Origin: Bradyrhizobium semiaridum
GTDB lineage: Bacteria; Pseudomonadota; Alphaproteobacteria; Rhizobiales; Xanthobacteraceae
DNA: 64,000 nt
Assembly: GCF_020329505.1 (NCBI RefSeq)
Contig: NZ_JAGKJJ010000002.1
Span: 310,001 to 374,000, forward strand
Reading direction: 5' to 3'
The notes beneath the pieces were generated by a model, which ran no database searches, was not told where the DNA came from, and worked only from the letters and a program-made list of their open reading frames with translations. Position 1 is the stretch's first letter. Every line of letters starts with the position of its first letter. This document shows positions 42,506 through 52,120 of the stretch, one piece after another. A program made the translations under genes and the position numbers.

Positions 42506-43910
42506 CCAGCCGCTTGTAGAGCGCGCCGTAGCAGGCCGCCGACAAATCCCAACTGTAGGATTTGGCCATCGCGCTGGCGCGCATGGCGTGCAGGCGATCC
42601 TTGGCGTGATAGGCGCCGAAGGCGCGCCTGACGCCGCCGAGGAAGGACTCCGCCGACGGCTGCGGAAACAGGAAGCCGGTCTCGCCGTCGGTGATGGTTT
42701 CCGCGAGGCCGCCGGTCTGGTGGCCGATCGGCAGCGAGCCGAACCGCTGCGCATACATCTGGCTGAGGCCGCAGGGCTCGAAGCGCGACGGCATCAGCGT
42801 GAAATCGCTGCCGGCGAAGATCCGGCGCGCCTGCGCGTCGTTGAAGCCGATCACGACGCCGATCGCGTCCGGCCGGCGGCGGTGCGCCGCCACCAGGGCG
42901 TCCTCGATCTCGGGCTCGCCGGTGCCGATCACGACGATCTGCCCGCCGGTCTCGATGATCTCGTCGGCGGCCGACAACACGAGGTCGACGCCCTTCTGAT
43001 GCACGAGCCGGGCGACGAGGCCGAAGATCGGTCCGCGCGAGATCGCGAGGCCGAACTGCCGGCGCACATAGTCGGCATTGGCCTGCTTGCCCTCCCAGTC
43101 GCCGGCGCCGAACGGTTGTGCCAGCTGCGCGCAGGTGCGCGGGTCCCAGCTCTCGTCGATGCCGTTCAGGATGCCGGTGAGCTGGTCGGCGGCGGAACGG
43201 ACGCGCAGCAGGCCTTCGAGCCCGCAACCGAGCTCCGCGGTGGTGATCTCCCGCGCATAGGTCGCGCTGACCGTGGTCAGGTGCGAGGCGTAGACGAGGC
43301 CGCCCTTGAGGAAGGACAGCTTGTCGTAGAATTCCAGCCCGTCGATGTGGAAGGAGCTTTCCGGTGCGCCGATCCGCCGCAGCGAGCTCCGCGGAAACAG
43401 GCCCTGATAGGCGAGATTGTGGATGGTGAGGATCGACGGAATCCGCAGCCCGCGCCAGGCGAGGTAGGCCGGTGTGAGCGCGGCTTGCCAGTCATTGGCG
43501 TGGACGAGGTCGGCTGCCCAATTCTTGTCCAGCGTACCGGCTGCAAGTTCGGCAGCGGCAGAGGCGAAGCGGCCGAAGCGGATGTCGTTGTCCGGCCAGT
43601 CGCGGCCGGACTCGTCGCCATAGGGATTGCCGGGCCGTTCGTAGAGCTGCGGGCACAGCAGCACATAGACCGGCAGCCCGTCCTTGGTCGCGGCGCGCCC
43701 GAGCGTGCAGGCCGGCATCTCGGCGCGCTCGGTGCATTGCCCGATGATCTCGATGTGGGTGAACTGCTCGACCACGTCCCGGTAGCCGGGAAGCATGATC
43801 CTGACGTCGCTCCAGGGGCGGAGCGCCCGCGGCAATGCCGCCGAAACGGCGGCGAGCCCGCCCACGCGGACGAAATCGTCCATCTCGGTCGTGACGAACA
43901 AGACCTTCAA
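42483..43910 (-). CDS. glgA: Glycogen synthase
   Basis: A 475-residue GT5 glycosyltransferase that adds glucose from ADP-glucose to a growing alpha-1,4-glucan. Visible are KVLFVTTEMDDFVRVGGLAAV (the usual KxGGL donor loop reads RVGGL here), LVHANDWQA, VARLVHQKGVDLV, PSRFEPCGLSQMYAQRFGSLP and TGGLAETI. No ATG lies at the family start; TTG at 43910 (or 43913) follows GAGGG and gives the expected MKVLFVTTE beginning. The ATG at 44036 would add 42 residues without family resemblance. No other glg genes besides the debranching-like enzyme are in the window. Confidence 0.88.
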   Translation of the reverse strand: MKVLFVTTEMDDFVRVGGLAAVSAALPRALRPWSDVRIMLPGYRDVVEQFTHIEIIGQCTERAEMPACTLGRAATKDGLPVYVLLCPQLYERPGNPYGDESGRDWPDNDIRFGRFASAAAELAAGTLDKNWAADLVHANDWQAALTPAYLAWRGLRIPSILTIHNLAYQGLFPRSSLRRIGAPESSFHIDGLEFYDKLSFLKGGLVYASHLTTVSATYAREITTAELGCGLEGLLRVRSAADQLTGILNGIDESWDPRTCAQLAQPFGAGDWEGKQANADYVRRQFGLAISRGPIFGLVARLVHQKGVDLVLSAADEIIETGGQIVVIGTGEPEIEDALVAAHRRRPDAIGVVIGFNDAQARRIFAGSDFTLMPSRFEPCGLSQMYAQRFGSLPIGHQTGGLAETITDGETGFLFPQPSAESFLGGVRRAFGAYHAKDRLHAMRASAMAKSYSWDLSAACYGALYKRLVMPRVAA

Positions 43911-44090
43911 CAAGTGCGCCCTCGTTCCACCCGTTACAGGGCTATGCAAGATCGGGTCCAACCTGCCTTTGAGTAAAATGCAGGGCGGCCCGCGGGCCTG
44001 GTCTGGACGAGGCGCGTTCCTGTCAGCGCGGCTCACTTGAGATCATGATGCGCTTTCGCGGAAGCCCCTCATGATCTCATCTCTCTATCT

Positions 44091-44138
44091 GAGCATGATC
44101 CGCTCGGAAAACCGGTTTCCACTTTTTGGATCATGCTC
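44091..44138. repeat. Short dispersed palindromic repeat (GCATGATC family), copy 2
   Basis: GAGCATGATC and its inverse GATCATGCTC bracket AAAACCGGTTTCCACTTTTT. It matches the element at 15777-15821. It lies in the 260-base gap between the divergent glgA and CoA-transferase genes, where no other feature is clear. Confidence 0.75.
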
Positions 44139-44170
44139 TAGGGTCACGCGGCAAACAATGAAGACGCGCG

Positions 44171-45394
44171 ATGGAGGAAGCCTTGGCGACGACAGTAGCA
44201 GGCATCGATGAGGGGAATTTGACAGGCAGCTTTGCCGGCCTCCGCGTGCTGGATTTCTCGACCACGATCGCCGGACCTCATTGCACGCGCATGCTCGCCG
44301 ATCTCGGCGCCGAGGTGATCAAGATCGAGCCCGCCGAGGGCGAGACCATGCGCACCCGGCCGCCGGTCCGCAACAATTGTTCGGCGGTGTTCGGCCAGCT
44401 CAATGTCGGCAAGCAGAGCGTGGTGCTCGACCTGAAGTCGTCGGCCGGCGTCGAGGCGGTGCGGCGGTTGATCGCCACCGCCGACGTGCTGGTGGAGAAT
44501 TTCCGTCCCGGCGTGATGCGGCGGCTGAAGCTCGACTATGCAGTCGTTAGCGGCATCAATCCGAAGCTGATCTACTGCTCGATCTCCGGCTACGGCCAGA
44601 CCGGACCGTCGGCGGAATTGCCGGCCTACGCCCCGGTGATCCATGCCGCCTCCGGCTACGAGATGGCGCATCTGGCCTATCAGCGCGGCCGCAGCCGGCC
44701 GGATTATTGCGGCATCTACCACGCCGACGTGCTGACCGGCACCTATGCCTTCGGGGCGATCTCGGCCGCGCTCTATCAGCGCAGCACGAGCGGCAAGGGA
44801 CAGCACATCGACGTCTCGATGCTGGAATCGATGCTGAGCCTGACCCTGAACGAGTTGCAGTGGTCGCAGTTCGAGGTGAAGCCGAGCCAGCGCCCGATGT
44901 TCGGGCCGATCGAGACCACCGACGGCTACGTCATGGTGGCAATCGCCAGCGAGAAGACGTTCCAGAACCTGATGCAGGTAATCGGCCGCCCCGAATGGGT
45001 GTCCGATCCGCGCTTCGCCAGGTATTCCGATCGGCGGGAGAACTGGCCGAGCCTGATGGAGGGCGTCGAGGCGTGGTCGCGCGCGATCAGCACGCAGGCC
45101 TGTCTCGCCGCGCTCAACGAGTACGGCGTGCCGTCGTCGGCCTATCGGACCGTGAGCGAAGCGCTGGCCGATCCGCAGATCGCCCATCGCGGCGCGCTGG
45201 CCGAGGTCGCCGATGGTGGCGGCAGCTTCAAGGTGCTCAACCCGCCGTTCCGGATGTCGGGGGCGACGGTCGCCGCGGGCAAGCGGATGTCGACGCTCGG
45301 CGAGCACACGCTCTCTTATCTGAAGGAGATCGGCCTCTCCGAGGATCAGATCGCGGGTTTCGCGGCGCAGCCACCGAAGACGGCGCGCGGTTAA
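44171..45394 (+). CDS. Class III CoA-transferase (CaiB/BaiF family)
   Basis: A 407-residue enzyme of the formyl-CoA transferase family, which moves CoA between carboxylic acids through an aspartyl intermediate. The N-terminal region GLRVLDFSTTIAGPHCTRMLADLGAEVIKIE is characteristic, and Asp186 in GIYHADVLTG aligns with the catalytic aspartate. The substrate acid is unknown. It precedes a peptide-type importer operon in the same direction by about 120 bases, suggesting activation of an imported acid. Confidence 0.88.
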   Translation: MEEALATTVAGIDEGNLTGSFAGLRVLDFSTTIAGPHCTRMLADLGAEVIKIEPAEGETMRTRPPVRNNCSAVFGQLNVGKQSVVLDLKSSAGVEAVRRLIATADVLVENFRPGVMRRLKLDYAVVSGINPKLIYCSISGYGQTGPSAELPAYAPVIHAASGYEMAHLAYQRGRSRPDYCGIYHADVLTGTYAFGAISAALYQRSTSGKGQHIDVSMLESMLSLTLNELQWSQFEVKPSQRPMFGPIETTDGYVMVAIASEKTFQNLMQVIGRPEWVSDPRFARYSDRRENWPSLMEGVEAWSRAISTQACLAALNEYGVPSSAYRTVSEALADPQIAHRGALAEVADGGGSFKVLNPPFRMSGATVAAGKRMSTLGEHTLSYLKEIGLSEDQIAGFAAQPPKTARG

Positions 45395-45515
45395 TCAACC
45401 CGCGACCTTTTCATCCGTCTTACGGTCTTGCCGCGCACGGCGATTCCGGACAATGTTATGCTCCATCACAACGATCCGGAACACCGGACGTTGCGCATCT
45501 CGGGAGGGAGCACGG

Positions 45516-47057
45516 ATGAAGCCGGTCGGCCGCGCGCATGCGCTTGCGCGCTTATTTCTTGTCGCGGGATTTGTTTCAGCGGCGTCAGCAACACCCGCCG
45601 GCGCGCAGAAGTCGGGCGGCACGCTGACTGTCGGCCAGGAACTGGATATCCCGGGCTTCGATCCGCTCAAGGTCGGTGTCTACGACACCTCGGCCAACAC
45701 GGCAGCGGCTGCGATCTTCGATACGCTGGTGACCCTCAACGACAAGGGCGAGCCGCAGCCCAAGCTCGCACTGTCGTGGTCGCATTCGGACGACTTCAAG
45801 ACCTGGACCTTCAAGCTCCGGCCGGGCGTCAAATTCCATGACGGCACGCCGTTCAATGCGCAGGCGGTGAAGGAGAATTTCGATCGCCAGAAGGACCCGG
45901 CCAACAAGTGCCGCTGCGCATTCTACATCTCGAGCATTATCAGCGTGCAGACCACTGACGATCTCACCGTCGTCTACAATTTCAGCGATCCGTCGGTGAA
46001 CTTCCCGGCGACCCAGACTATCCAGAGCTCCAACAACGTGATGCAGTCGCCGACCGCCTGGAAGACCAAGGGCGACGACTACAATCGCAATCCGGTCGGC
46101 ACCGGTCCCTACATCCTGAAGTCCTGGACCGCCGGCGACCGCATGGTGCTGGAGAAGAACCCGGACTATTGGGACAAGGGCAAGCCCTATCTCGACCGCA
46201 TCATCTTAAAGCCGCTGCCGGACGCGCAGTCGCGCTTCGCCTCGCTGCAATCGGGCGAGGCCGACATCATCTGGGACGACGAGGCCGACGCCGACAATAT
46301 TCTGAAGGCGCAGAAGGACTCCAAGCTCACCGTGCACACCTACAAGGGCTCGGGCGCGGCGGTCTATGCGGTCAACACCAAGAACCCGCCGTTCGACGAC
46401 ATCCGGGTGCGGCAGGCGGTGGTGATGGCGCTCGACCGGCCGAAGATGTCGCAGGCGGTCAGCAGCGGCCTGAGCCGGCCGGCGTCGAACCCGTATGGCG
46501 ACGGCTCCTGGGTCAAGTGCAAGGATGACGGCGCGCTGCCGTTCGATATCGAGAAGGCCAAGGCGCTGATTAAGGATTACGGCAAGCCGGTCGAGTTCAA
46601 GATGCTGGTCACGGCGACGCCGCGCGGCCGCACCGTCGGCCAGGTGCTGCAGCAGCTCTGGAAGCGGGCCGGCATCAACATGGAGATCGAGCAGGTCGAT
46701 CAGGCCACCATCGTGCCGCGCGCGTTCATGCGCCAGTTCCAGATGACGCCGTGGCGCATCGTCGATCTCGCCGACCCCGATCCGCAGATGTATGCGAATT
46801 TCCACACCGGCAGCCCGGTCGCGCTTGCCAATTATTCCGATCCGGAGCTGGACCGGCTGCTCGAGCATGCGCGCTCCACCGCCGACATCGACAAGCGCAC
46901 CGAGGATTATTGCGCGATCAGCCGCCTGATCAACAAGCAGGCGATCTGGTTCTGGACCTTCCAGAACACCTACTACGCGATCTCGAATGCGAAGGTGAAG
47001 GGTGTGCCGAAGATGTTCAACGGAGTGCTCGACGTCTCCACCGCCTGGAAGGAATAG
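45516..47057 (+). CDS. Dipeptide-type ABC importer substrate-binding protein
   Basis: A 513-residue binding protein of the SBP_bac_5 (DppA/OppA) family with a Sec signal ending near PAGAQ. Landmarks are WSHSDDFKTWTFKLRPGVKFHDGTPF and GTGPYILKSW. I start at ATG 45516, just after a strong GGGAGGGAG site, rather than 45453. It is the first gene of a five-gene importer operon. In rhizobia such proteins bind many non-peptide ligands, and the flanking CoA-transferase and alcohol dehydrogenase hint that this is one. Confidence 0.88.
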   Translation: MKPVGRAHALARLFLVAGFVSAASATPAGAQKSGGTLTVGQELDIPGFDPLKVGVYDTSANTAAAAIFDTLVTLNDKGEPQPKLALSWSHSDDFKTWTFKLRPGVKFHDGTPFNAQAVKENFDRQKDPANKCRCAFYISSIISVQTTDDLTVVYNFSDPSVNFPATQTIQSSNNVMQSPTAWKTKGDDYNRNPVGTGPYILKSWTAGDRMVLEKNPDYWDKGKPYLDRIILKPLPDAQSRFASLQSGEADIIWDDEADADNILKAQKDSKLTVHTYKGSGAAVYAVNTKNPPFDDIRVRQAVVMALDRPKMSQAVSSGLSRPASNPYGDGSWVKCKDDGALPFDIEKAKALIKDYGKPVEFKMLVTATPRGRTVGQVLQQLWKRAGINMEIEQVDQATIVPRAFMRQFQMTPWRIVDLADPDPQMYANFHTGSPVALANYSDPELDRLLEHARSTADIDKRTEDYCAISRLINKQAIWFWTFQNTYYAISNAKVKGVPKMFNGVLDVSTAWKE

Positions 47058-47063
47058 CTCTGC

Positions 47064-48014
47064 ATGCTGTTCTTCGTTGCGCGGAGGCTGCTGTACCTGG
47101 TGCCGGTGCTGATTGCCGTCTCCGTGCTGACCTTCGTGATCGCCTCGCTGTTGCCGGGCGATCTCGCCTACGTCATCCTCGGTGATCAGGCGACACCGGA
47201 AAATGTCGCCGCGCTGCGCCATGACATGGGGCTCGACCTGCCGATCTGGCAGCGCTATTTCGGCTGGCTCTGGCAGATCCTGCAGGGCGATTTCGGGCGT
47301 TCCTTCCGCACCGGGCAGACCGTGCTGCAGGCGGTCAGCGAGCGGGTGCCGGTCTCGTTCGAACTGATGATCTTCGCCGAGCTGATCGGGCTCGCGATCG
47401 GCGTGCCGCTCGCGATCGCCTGCGCGGCGAAAGCCGGCAGCGCGTTCGACCGCTTAATGACCGGCTCGGCCTTCGGCATGCTGTCGGTGCCGACCTTCCT
47501 GTCCGCGATCCTGCTGATCTATCTGTTCGCGGTCGAGCTGCGCTGGCTGCCGGCGACCGGCTACGTGCCGTTCACCGAAGACCCGATCGCCAATCTGCGC
47601 TTCATGGTGTTGCCGGCGCTGACGCTGGCGCTGGCGGAATGGCCCGGCATCATGCGCGTGCTGCGCTCCGACATGATCGCGGCGCTGCAGGAGGATTACA
47701 TCGCGCTCGCCAAGGCGAAGGGCCTGAAGCCGTCGCGCATCCTGTTCGTGCATGCGCTGAAACCCTCGTCGCTGACGCTGGTCACCATCACCGGCATCAA
47801 TATCGGCCGGCTGATCGGCGGCACCGTGATCGTCGAGACGATCTTCGCACTGCCCGGAATCGGCCGCCTGCTGGTCGGCGCGATCTACACCCGCGACCTC
47901 ATCATCCTGCAGGGCGTGGTGCTGCTGGTCGCCGCCGGTTTCGTGATCATGAACTTCATCGTCGACATGCTTTATGCCGTGCTCGACCCGAGGATCCGCC
48001 ATGGCCACGCTTGA
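47064..48014 (+). CDS. Dipeptide-type ABC importer permease (DppB-like)
   Basis: A 316-residue permease beginning MLFFVARRLLYLVPVLIAVSVLTFVI, typical of DppB. It has the GDFGRSFRTGQTVLQAV segment and an EAA-like loop near DYIALAKAKGLKPSRILFVHAL. It starts 6 bases after the binding-protein gene and overlaps the next gene by 14 bases. Confidence 0.9.
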   Translation: MLFFVARRLLYLVPVLIAVSVLTFVIASLLPGDLAYVILGDQATPENVAALRHDMGLDLPIWQRYFGWLWQILQGDFGRSFRTGQTVLQAVSERVPVSFELMIFAELIGLAIGVPLAIACAAKAGSAFDRLMTGSAFGMLSVPTFLSAILLIYLFAVELRWLPATGYVPFTEDPIANLRFMVLPALTLALAEWPGIMRVLRSDMIAALQEDYIALAKAKGLKPSRILFVHALKPSSLTLVTITGINIGRLIGGTVIVETIFALPGIGRLLVGAIYTRDLIILQGVVLLVAAGFVIMNFIVDMLYAVLDPRIRHGHA

Positions 48015-48870
48015 GCTGAGCCTCGATGAGACCGCCACGGCTCCGCCGAAGCGCGGGCGCCGGCTCGGCACGCTGTTCTGGGTCGCGATCGGCTGGATGC
48101 TGCTGGTGTTTGCGGTCGCGATCTGCGCCGACCTGCTGCCGCTGCCGAGCCCGACCGACATGGATATGCTGGAACGGCGCGCGCCGTTCTCGGCTGAGCA
48201 CTGGCTCGGCACCGACGGCCTCGGCCGCGACGAACTGTCCCGGCTGATCTACGGCGCGCGGATTTCGCTGATCGTCGGCCTCTGCGCGCCGGTGATCGGG
48301 CTGGTGTTCGGCGGCGCGCTCGGCATGCTGGCGGGCTATTTCCGCGGCCGGTTCGAATCGATCGTGGTCGGCAGCATGGACGTGCTGCTGGCGTTCCCGC
48401 CGCTGATCCTGGCGCTGGCGGTGACCGCCTATCTCGGCCAGTCGATCTTCAACCTGACCTGCATCCTCGGCGTACTCGGCATTCCCGCCTTCATGCGGGT
48501 GGCGCGGGCGGCGACGCTGTCGCTGGCGCGGCGCGAATTCGTCATCGCGGCGCAGGCGCTCGGCGCGACCCACGCGCGCATCCTGCTGCGCGAATTGCTG
48601 CCCAACGTGCTGCTGCCGCTGCTCGCCTTCTTCCTGCTCGCGGTCGCCGTCACCATCGTGGTCGAGGGCGCGCTGTCGTTCCTCGGCCTCGGCGTGCCGC
48701 CGCCGATCTCGAGCTGGGGCAGCATGATCGGCGAGGGGCGTGAGAGCCTCGACGTGGCGCCAAGGCTCGCCTTCCTCCCGGCGATCGCGATGTTCCTGAC
48801 CGTGCTCTCGTTCAACCTGATCGGTGACACCATGCGTGCGCTGACCGACCCCAGGCAGGGCGCACTGTGA
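48001..48870 (+). CDS. Dipeptide-type ABC importer permease (DppC-like)
   Basis: A 289-residue permease with the DppC landmark HWLGTDGLGRDELSRLIYGARISL and an EAA loop REFVIAAQALGATHARIL. The ATG at 48001 lies inside the end of the DppB-like gene; the frame continues upstream to 47974 but that adds only nine residues. Its stop overlaps the GTG start of the next gene. Confidence 0.9.
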   Translation: MATLELSLDETATAPPKRGRRLGTLFWVAIGWMLLVFAVAICADLLPLPSPTDMDMLERRAPFSAEHWLGTDGLGRDELSRLIYGARISLIVGLCAPVIGLVFGGALGMLAGYFRGRFESIVVGSMDVLLAFPPLILALAVTAYLGQSIFNLTCILGVLGIPAFMRVARAATLSLARREFVIAAQALGATHARILLRELLPNVLLPLLAFFLLAVAVTIVVEGALSFLGLGVPPPISSWGSMIGEGRESLDVAPRLAFLPAIAMFLTVLSFNLIGDTMRALTDPRQGAL

Positions 48871-49856
48871 GCGGCGCCGCCTTGCTCTCGGTCGAGAACG
48901 CGGTGGTCGACCTGCCGACGCCGCGCGGCAATCTGCGGGCGGTCGATCATGTCGATCTCGCCGTCGGCGCCGGCAAGACGCTCGGCATCGTCGGCGAGTC
49001 CGGCTGCGGCAAGACCATGCTGTCGCGCGCGATCCTGCAGCTGCTACCGAAAAAAGCAAAACTGTCCGGCCGGGTGATGTTCGACGGGCAGGATCTGCCG
49101 GCGCTTCCGGCGGAGAAATTGCGCAGGCTGCGCGGCCGCTCGCTCGCAGTCGTGTTCCAGGATCCGATGACCTCGCTCAATCCGGTGCTGACCATCGGCA
49201 CCCAGCTGACCGAGACCATGCAGGAGCACCTCGAGCTCGATCTTGGCAAGGCGAGGCAGCGGGCCATCGAACTGCTGGCTGCCGTCGGCATTCCCGCGCC
49301 CGAGCAGCGGCTGTCGCAATATCCGCACCAGCTTTCCGGCGGCATGCGCCAGCGCGTCGCGATCGCAGTGGCGCTGTCCTGCGAGCCGAAGCTCCTGATC
49401 GCGGACGAGCCGACCACCGCGCTCGATGTCACGATCCAGGCGCAAATCCTCGATCTCCTGGCGCGCGAGCAGCAGCGTCGCCACATGGCAATGATCATCA
49501 TCACGCATGACCTCGGCGTCGTCGCAGGGCGCACCGACGAGGTCGCGGTGATGTATGCCGGGCGCGTGGTCGAGCGCGCGCCGACGCCGTCGCTGTTCAA
49601 GCAGATGCGGATGCCCTACACCGAGGCGCTGCTCGCCGCCTTGCCGAAACTCGATGCCGCGCCGCATACGCCGCTGCCGGCGATCTCCGGCCGTCCGCCG
49701 GATCCGACCCGGCCGCTCAAGGGCTGCTCGTTCTCGCCGCGCTGCCGCTATTCCGCCGGCCGCTGCGGCACCGAGAAGCCGCACCTCAGCGCGGCCGAGG
49801 CGCCGGACCATCTCTATGCCTGCTTCCATCCGATCACGGCAGGGGCGGACGCATGA
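48867..49856 (+). CDS. Dipeptide-type ABC importer ATPase (DppD-like)
   Basis: A 329-residue ATPase with Walker A GESGCGKTM, signature LSGGMRQRVAIAV, Walker B LLIADEPTTALDV, and the C-terminal oligopeptide-transporter extension with the Cys-containing CSFSPRCRYSAGRCG segment that may hold an Fe-S cluster. The usual Walker A ends in T or S; Met here (KTM) is atypical at the final position, but the preceding Thr is kept. It starts with GTG at 48867, overlapping the DppC-like stop as GTGA. Confidence 0.9.
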   Translation: MSGAALLSVENAVVDLPTPRGNLRAVDHVDLAVGAGKTLGIVGESGCGKTMLSRAILQLLPKKAKLSGRVMFDGQDLPALPAEKLRRLRGRSLAVVFQDPMTSLNPVLTIGTQLTETMQEHLELDLGKARQRAIELLAAVGIPAPEQRLSQYPHQLSGGMRQRVAIAVALSCEPKLLIADEPTTALDVTIQAQILDLLAREQQRRHMAMIIITHDLGVVAGRTDEVAVMYAGRVVERAPTPSLFKQMRMPYTEALLAALPKLDAAPHTPLPAISGRPPDPTRPLKGCSFSPRCRYSAGRCGTEKPHLSAAEAPDHLYACFHPITAGADA

Positions 49857-50821
49857 TGTTGCAGGCGGCATCCGATCCGCTCCTGAAGGTGGAAAACCTC
49901 GTCGTCGAATATTCGGTGGGCGGCAAGACCATCCATGCGGTGTCCGATGTCAGCCTCGACATCGCCCGCGGCGAGACGCTGGGCCTGGTCGGTGAATCCG
50001 GCTGCGGCAAATCCACGCTCGGCCGCGCGGTGCTGCAATTGCGCCAGGCCGTCTCCGGCAAGGTGTTGTTCGACGGCCACGATCTCACCGCGCTGCGCGG
50101 CGAGACGCTGCGCCAGATGCGCCGGCGCGCGCAGCTGATCTTCCAGGATCCGATCGCTTCGCTCAATCCGCGGCGGCGGATCGGCGACATCGTCGCCGAG
50201 CCGCTGGTGATCGCCGGTGTCAGGGATCCCGAGGAACGCCGGCGGCGCGTCAACGAGGTGCTGTCGGCGGTCGGCCTCGATCCCGCGCTGGTGAGCGGAC
50301 GCCTGCCGCATGAATTCTCCGGCGGGCAGTGCCAGCGCATCTGCATCGCCCGTGCGCTGGTGCTCAATCCGGAATTCGTGATCTGTGACGAGCCGGTCTC
50401 GGCGCTCGACGTCTCGATCCGCGCGCAGATCCTCAATCTCCTGGAGGAGATGAAGGCGCGCTACGGCCTGACCCTGCTGTTCATCGCGCACGACCTTGCG
50501 GTCGTGAAGGCAGTGAGCGACCGCGTCGCCGTGATGTATCTCGGACGGCTCTGCGAGGTCGGCCCATCCGAGCAGTTGTTCGCGCGGCCGGCGCATCCGT
50601 ATACCGCGCTGCTGATCGAGGCGATCCCGGTGCCCGACCCGGATGTCCGCCCGACCCAGAGCGTCCCGGTCGGCGAGCCGCCGTCGCCGATCGCGCCGCC
50701 CTCGGGCTGCCGCTTCCGCACCCGTTGTCCGCGGGCCGATGCGCGCTGCGCCGCCGAGGTGCCGGAACTGCGCCTGGTCGCGCCCGGCCAGCTCGCGGCT
50801 TGCCATCATTCCCTGATTTGA
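49853..50821 (+). CDS. Dipeptide-type ABC importer ATPase (DppF-like)
   Basis: A 322-residue ATPase with Walker A GESGCGKST, signature FSGGQCQRICIARA, Walker B FVICDEPVSALDV and the C-terminal CRFRTRCPRADARC cysteine segment. It forms the motor with the DppD-like ATPase. The start overlaps that gene by four bases; ATG 49856 directly follows and is also possible. It ends the importer operon. Confidence 0.9.
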   Translation: MMLQAASDPLLKVENLVVEYSVGGKTIHAVSDVSLDIARGETLGLVGESGCGKSTLGRAVLQLRQAVSGKVLFDGHDLTALRGETLRQMRRRAQLIFQDPIASLNPRRRIGDIVAEPLVIAGVRDPEERRRRVNEVLSAVGLDPALVSGRLPHEFSGGQCQRICIARALVLNPEFVICDEPVSALDVSIRAQILNLLEEMKARYGLTLLFIAHDLAVVKAVSDRVAVMYLGRLCEVGPSEQLFARPAHPYTALLIEAIPVPDPDVRPTQSVPVGEPPSPIAPPSGCRFRTRCPRADARCAAEVPELRLVAPGQLAACHHSLI

Positions 50822-50908
50822 ACTACCCCGTTTGTCCTGAACGGACGGGCGTGGCAGGGTCGCCCGCAAGAATGTCGCCTGCAAGAACAAGATTCCGGGA
50901 GAACAGCG

Positions 50909-51979
50909 ATGAAGAGCTTCCAGGTCGTCGATTTCAACGCGCCGCTGAAGGAGGTCGATCAGCCGACGCCGCAGCCGTCGGGCACGCAGGTGCTGATCAA
51001 GGTCAAGGCGGCCGGCGTCTGCCACTCTGACCTGCACATCTGGGAAGGCGGCTATGATCTCGGCCACGGCCGCAAGCCGCTGTCGCTGAAGGATCGCGGC
51101 GTCTCGCTGCCCCGCACGATGGGCCACGAGACGGTCGGCGAGGTGGTTGCGTTCGGGCCCGACGTCAAGGAGGCCGACAAGGGCGGTCTTGCGATCGGCG
51201 ACGTCGCGCTGGCCTATCCCTGGCTCGGCTGCGGCAAGTGCCCGACCTGTCTCGGCGGCGACGAGAACATGTGCGCGATCAAGCCGAATGCGCTCGGCGT
51301 CTATTGCGACGGCGGCTATGCCGATCACATGACCGTGCCGCATCCGAAATATCTGCTCAACCTTAAGGGGCTCGATCCGGTCACCGCCGCGCCCTACGCC
51401 TGCTCGGGCGTCACCACCTACAGCGCGCTGAAGAAGGTCGAGAAGGACCTCGACACCCCGATCGTGATCTTCGGCGCCGGCGGTCTCGGCCTGATGGCGC
51501 TGTCGCTGTTGAAGGCGATGGGCGGCAAGGGCGCCATCGTGGTCGATATCGATGCCAGGAAGCGCGAGGCGGCGGAAGCGGCCGGCGCGCTCGCGACCGT
51601 CGACGGCAAGGCGCCGGACGCGCTGGAGCAACTGATGAAGAAGGCGGGCCAGCCGATCCGCGCCGCGATCGACCTGGTCGGCAACGCGCAGACCTCGCAG
51701 CTCGGCTTCGACTGCCTGACCAAGGGCGGCAAGCTCGTGATCGTCGGCCTGTTCGGCGGCGGCGCGACCTGGGCGCTGCCGCTGATCCCGATCAAGGCGG
51801 TGACCATCCAGGGCAGCTATGTCGGCAATCTGCGTGAGACGCAGGAGCTGCTCGACCTCGTCCGCACCAAGAAGATCCCGGCGATACCGGTCACGCCGAT
51901 GCCGCTCGCCAAGGCCAACGAGGCGCTGACCAATCTGCAGAAGGGCCAGCTCGTCGGCCGTGCCGTGCTGACGCCGTAA
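50909..51979 (+). CDS. Zinc-dependent alcohol dehydrogenase
   Basis: A 356-residue medium-chain dehydrogenase. The catalytic zinc ligands are Cys38 (GVCHSDLH) and His73/Glu74 (MGHETVGE), structural zinc is held by Cys108, Cys111, Cys114 and Cys122, and FGAGGLGLMAL is the NAD-binding motif. It oxidises an alcohol or reduces an aldehyde. It lies 87 bases after the importer operon with its own GGGAG ribosome-binding site, so it may serve catabolism of the imported compound. Confidence 0.9.
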   Translation: MKSFQVVDFNAPLKEVDQPTPQPSGTQVLIKVKAAGVCHSDLHIWEGGYDLGHGRKPLSLKDRGVSLPRTMGHETVGEVVAFGPDVKEADKGGLAIGDVALAYPWLGCGKCPTCLGGDENMCAIKPNALGVYCDGGYADHMTVPHPKYLLNLKGLDPVTAAPYACSGVTTYSALKKVEKDLDTPIVIFGAGGLGLMALSLLKAMGGKGAIVVDIDARKREAAEAAGALATVDGKAPDALEQLMKKAGQPIRAAIDLVGNAQTSQLGFDCLTKGGKLVIVGLFGGGATWALPLIPIKAVTIQGSYVGNLRETQELLDLVRTKKIPAIPVTPMPLAKANEALTNLQKGQLVGRAVLTP

Positions 51980-51998
51980 CTGCCATGACGCCCGCCGC

Positions 51999-52079
51999 GT
52001 CATTGCGAGCGAAGCGAAGCAATCCATACCGCCGCGCCGGAAGGATGGATTGCTTTGTCGCTTCGCTCCTCGCAATGAC
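51999..52079. repeat. Intergenic palindromic repeat (GTCATTGCGAGCG family), copy 2
   Basis: GTCATTGCGAGCGAAGCGAAGCAATCCAT is inverted imperfectly at the right end (ATGGATTGCTTTGTCGCTTCG...GCAATGAC). Related to 14091-14169. It lies between the alcohol dehydrogenase gene and the next gene in the same orientation. Confidence 0.82.
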
Positions 52080-52120
52080 GATCGGGTGAACGTTGGCATT
52101 CCAATCGAGGTAATCCCCCC

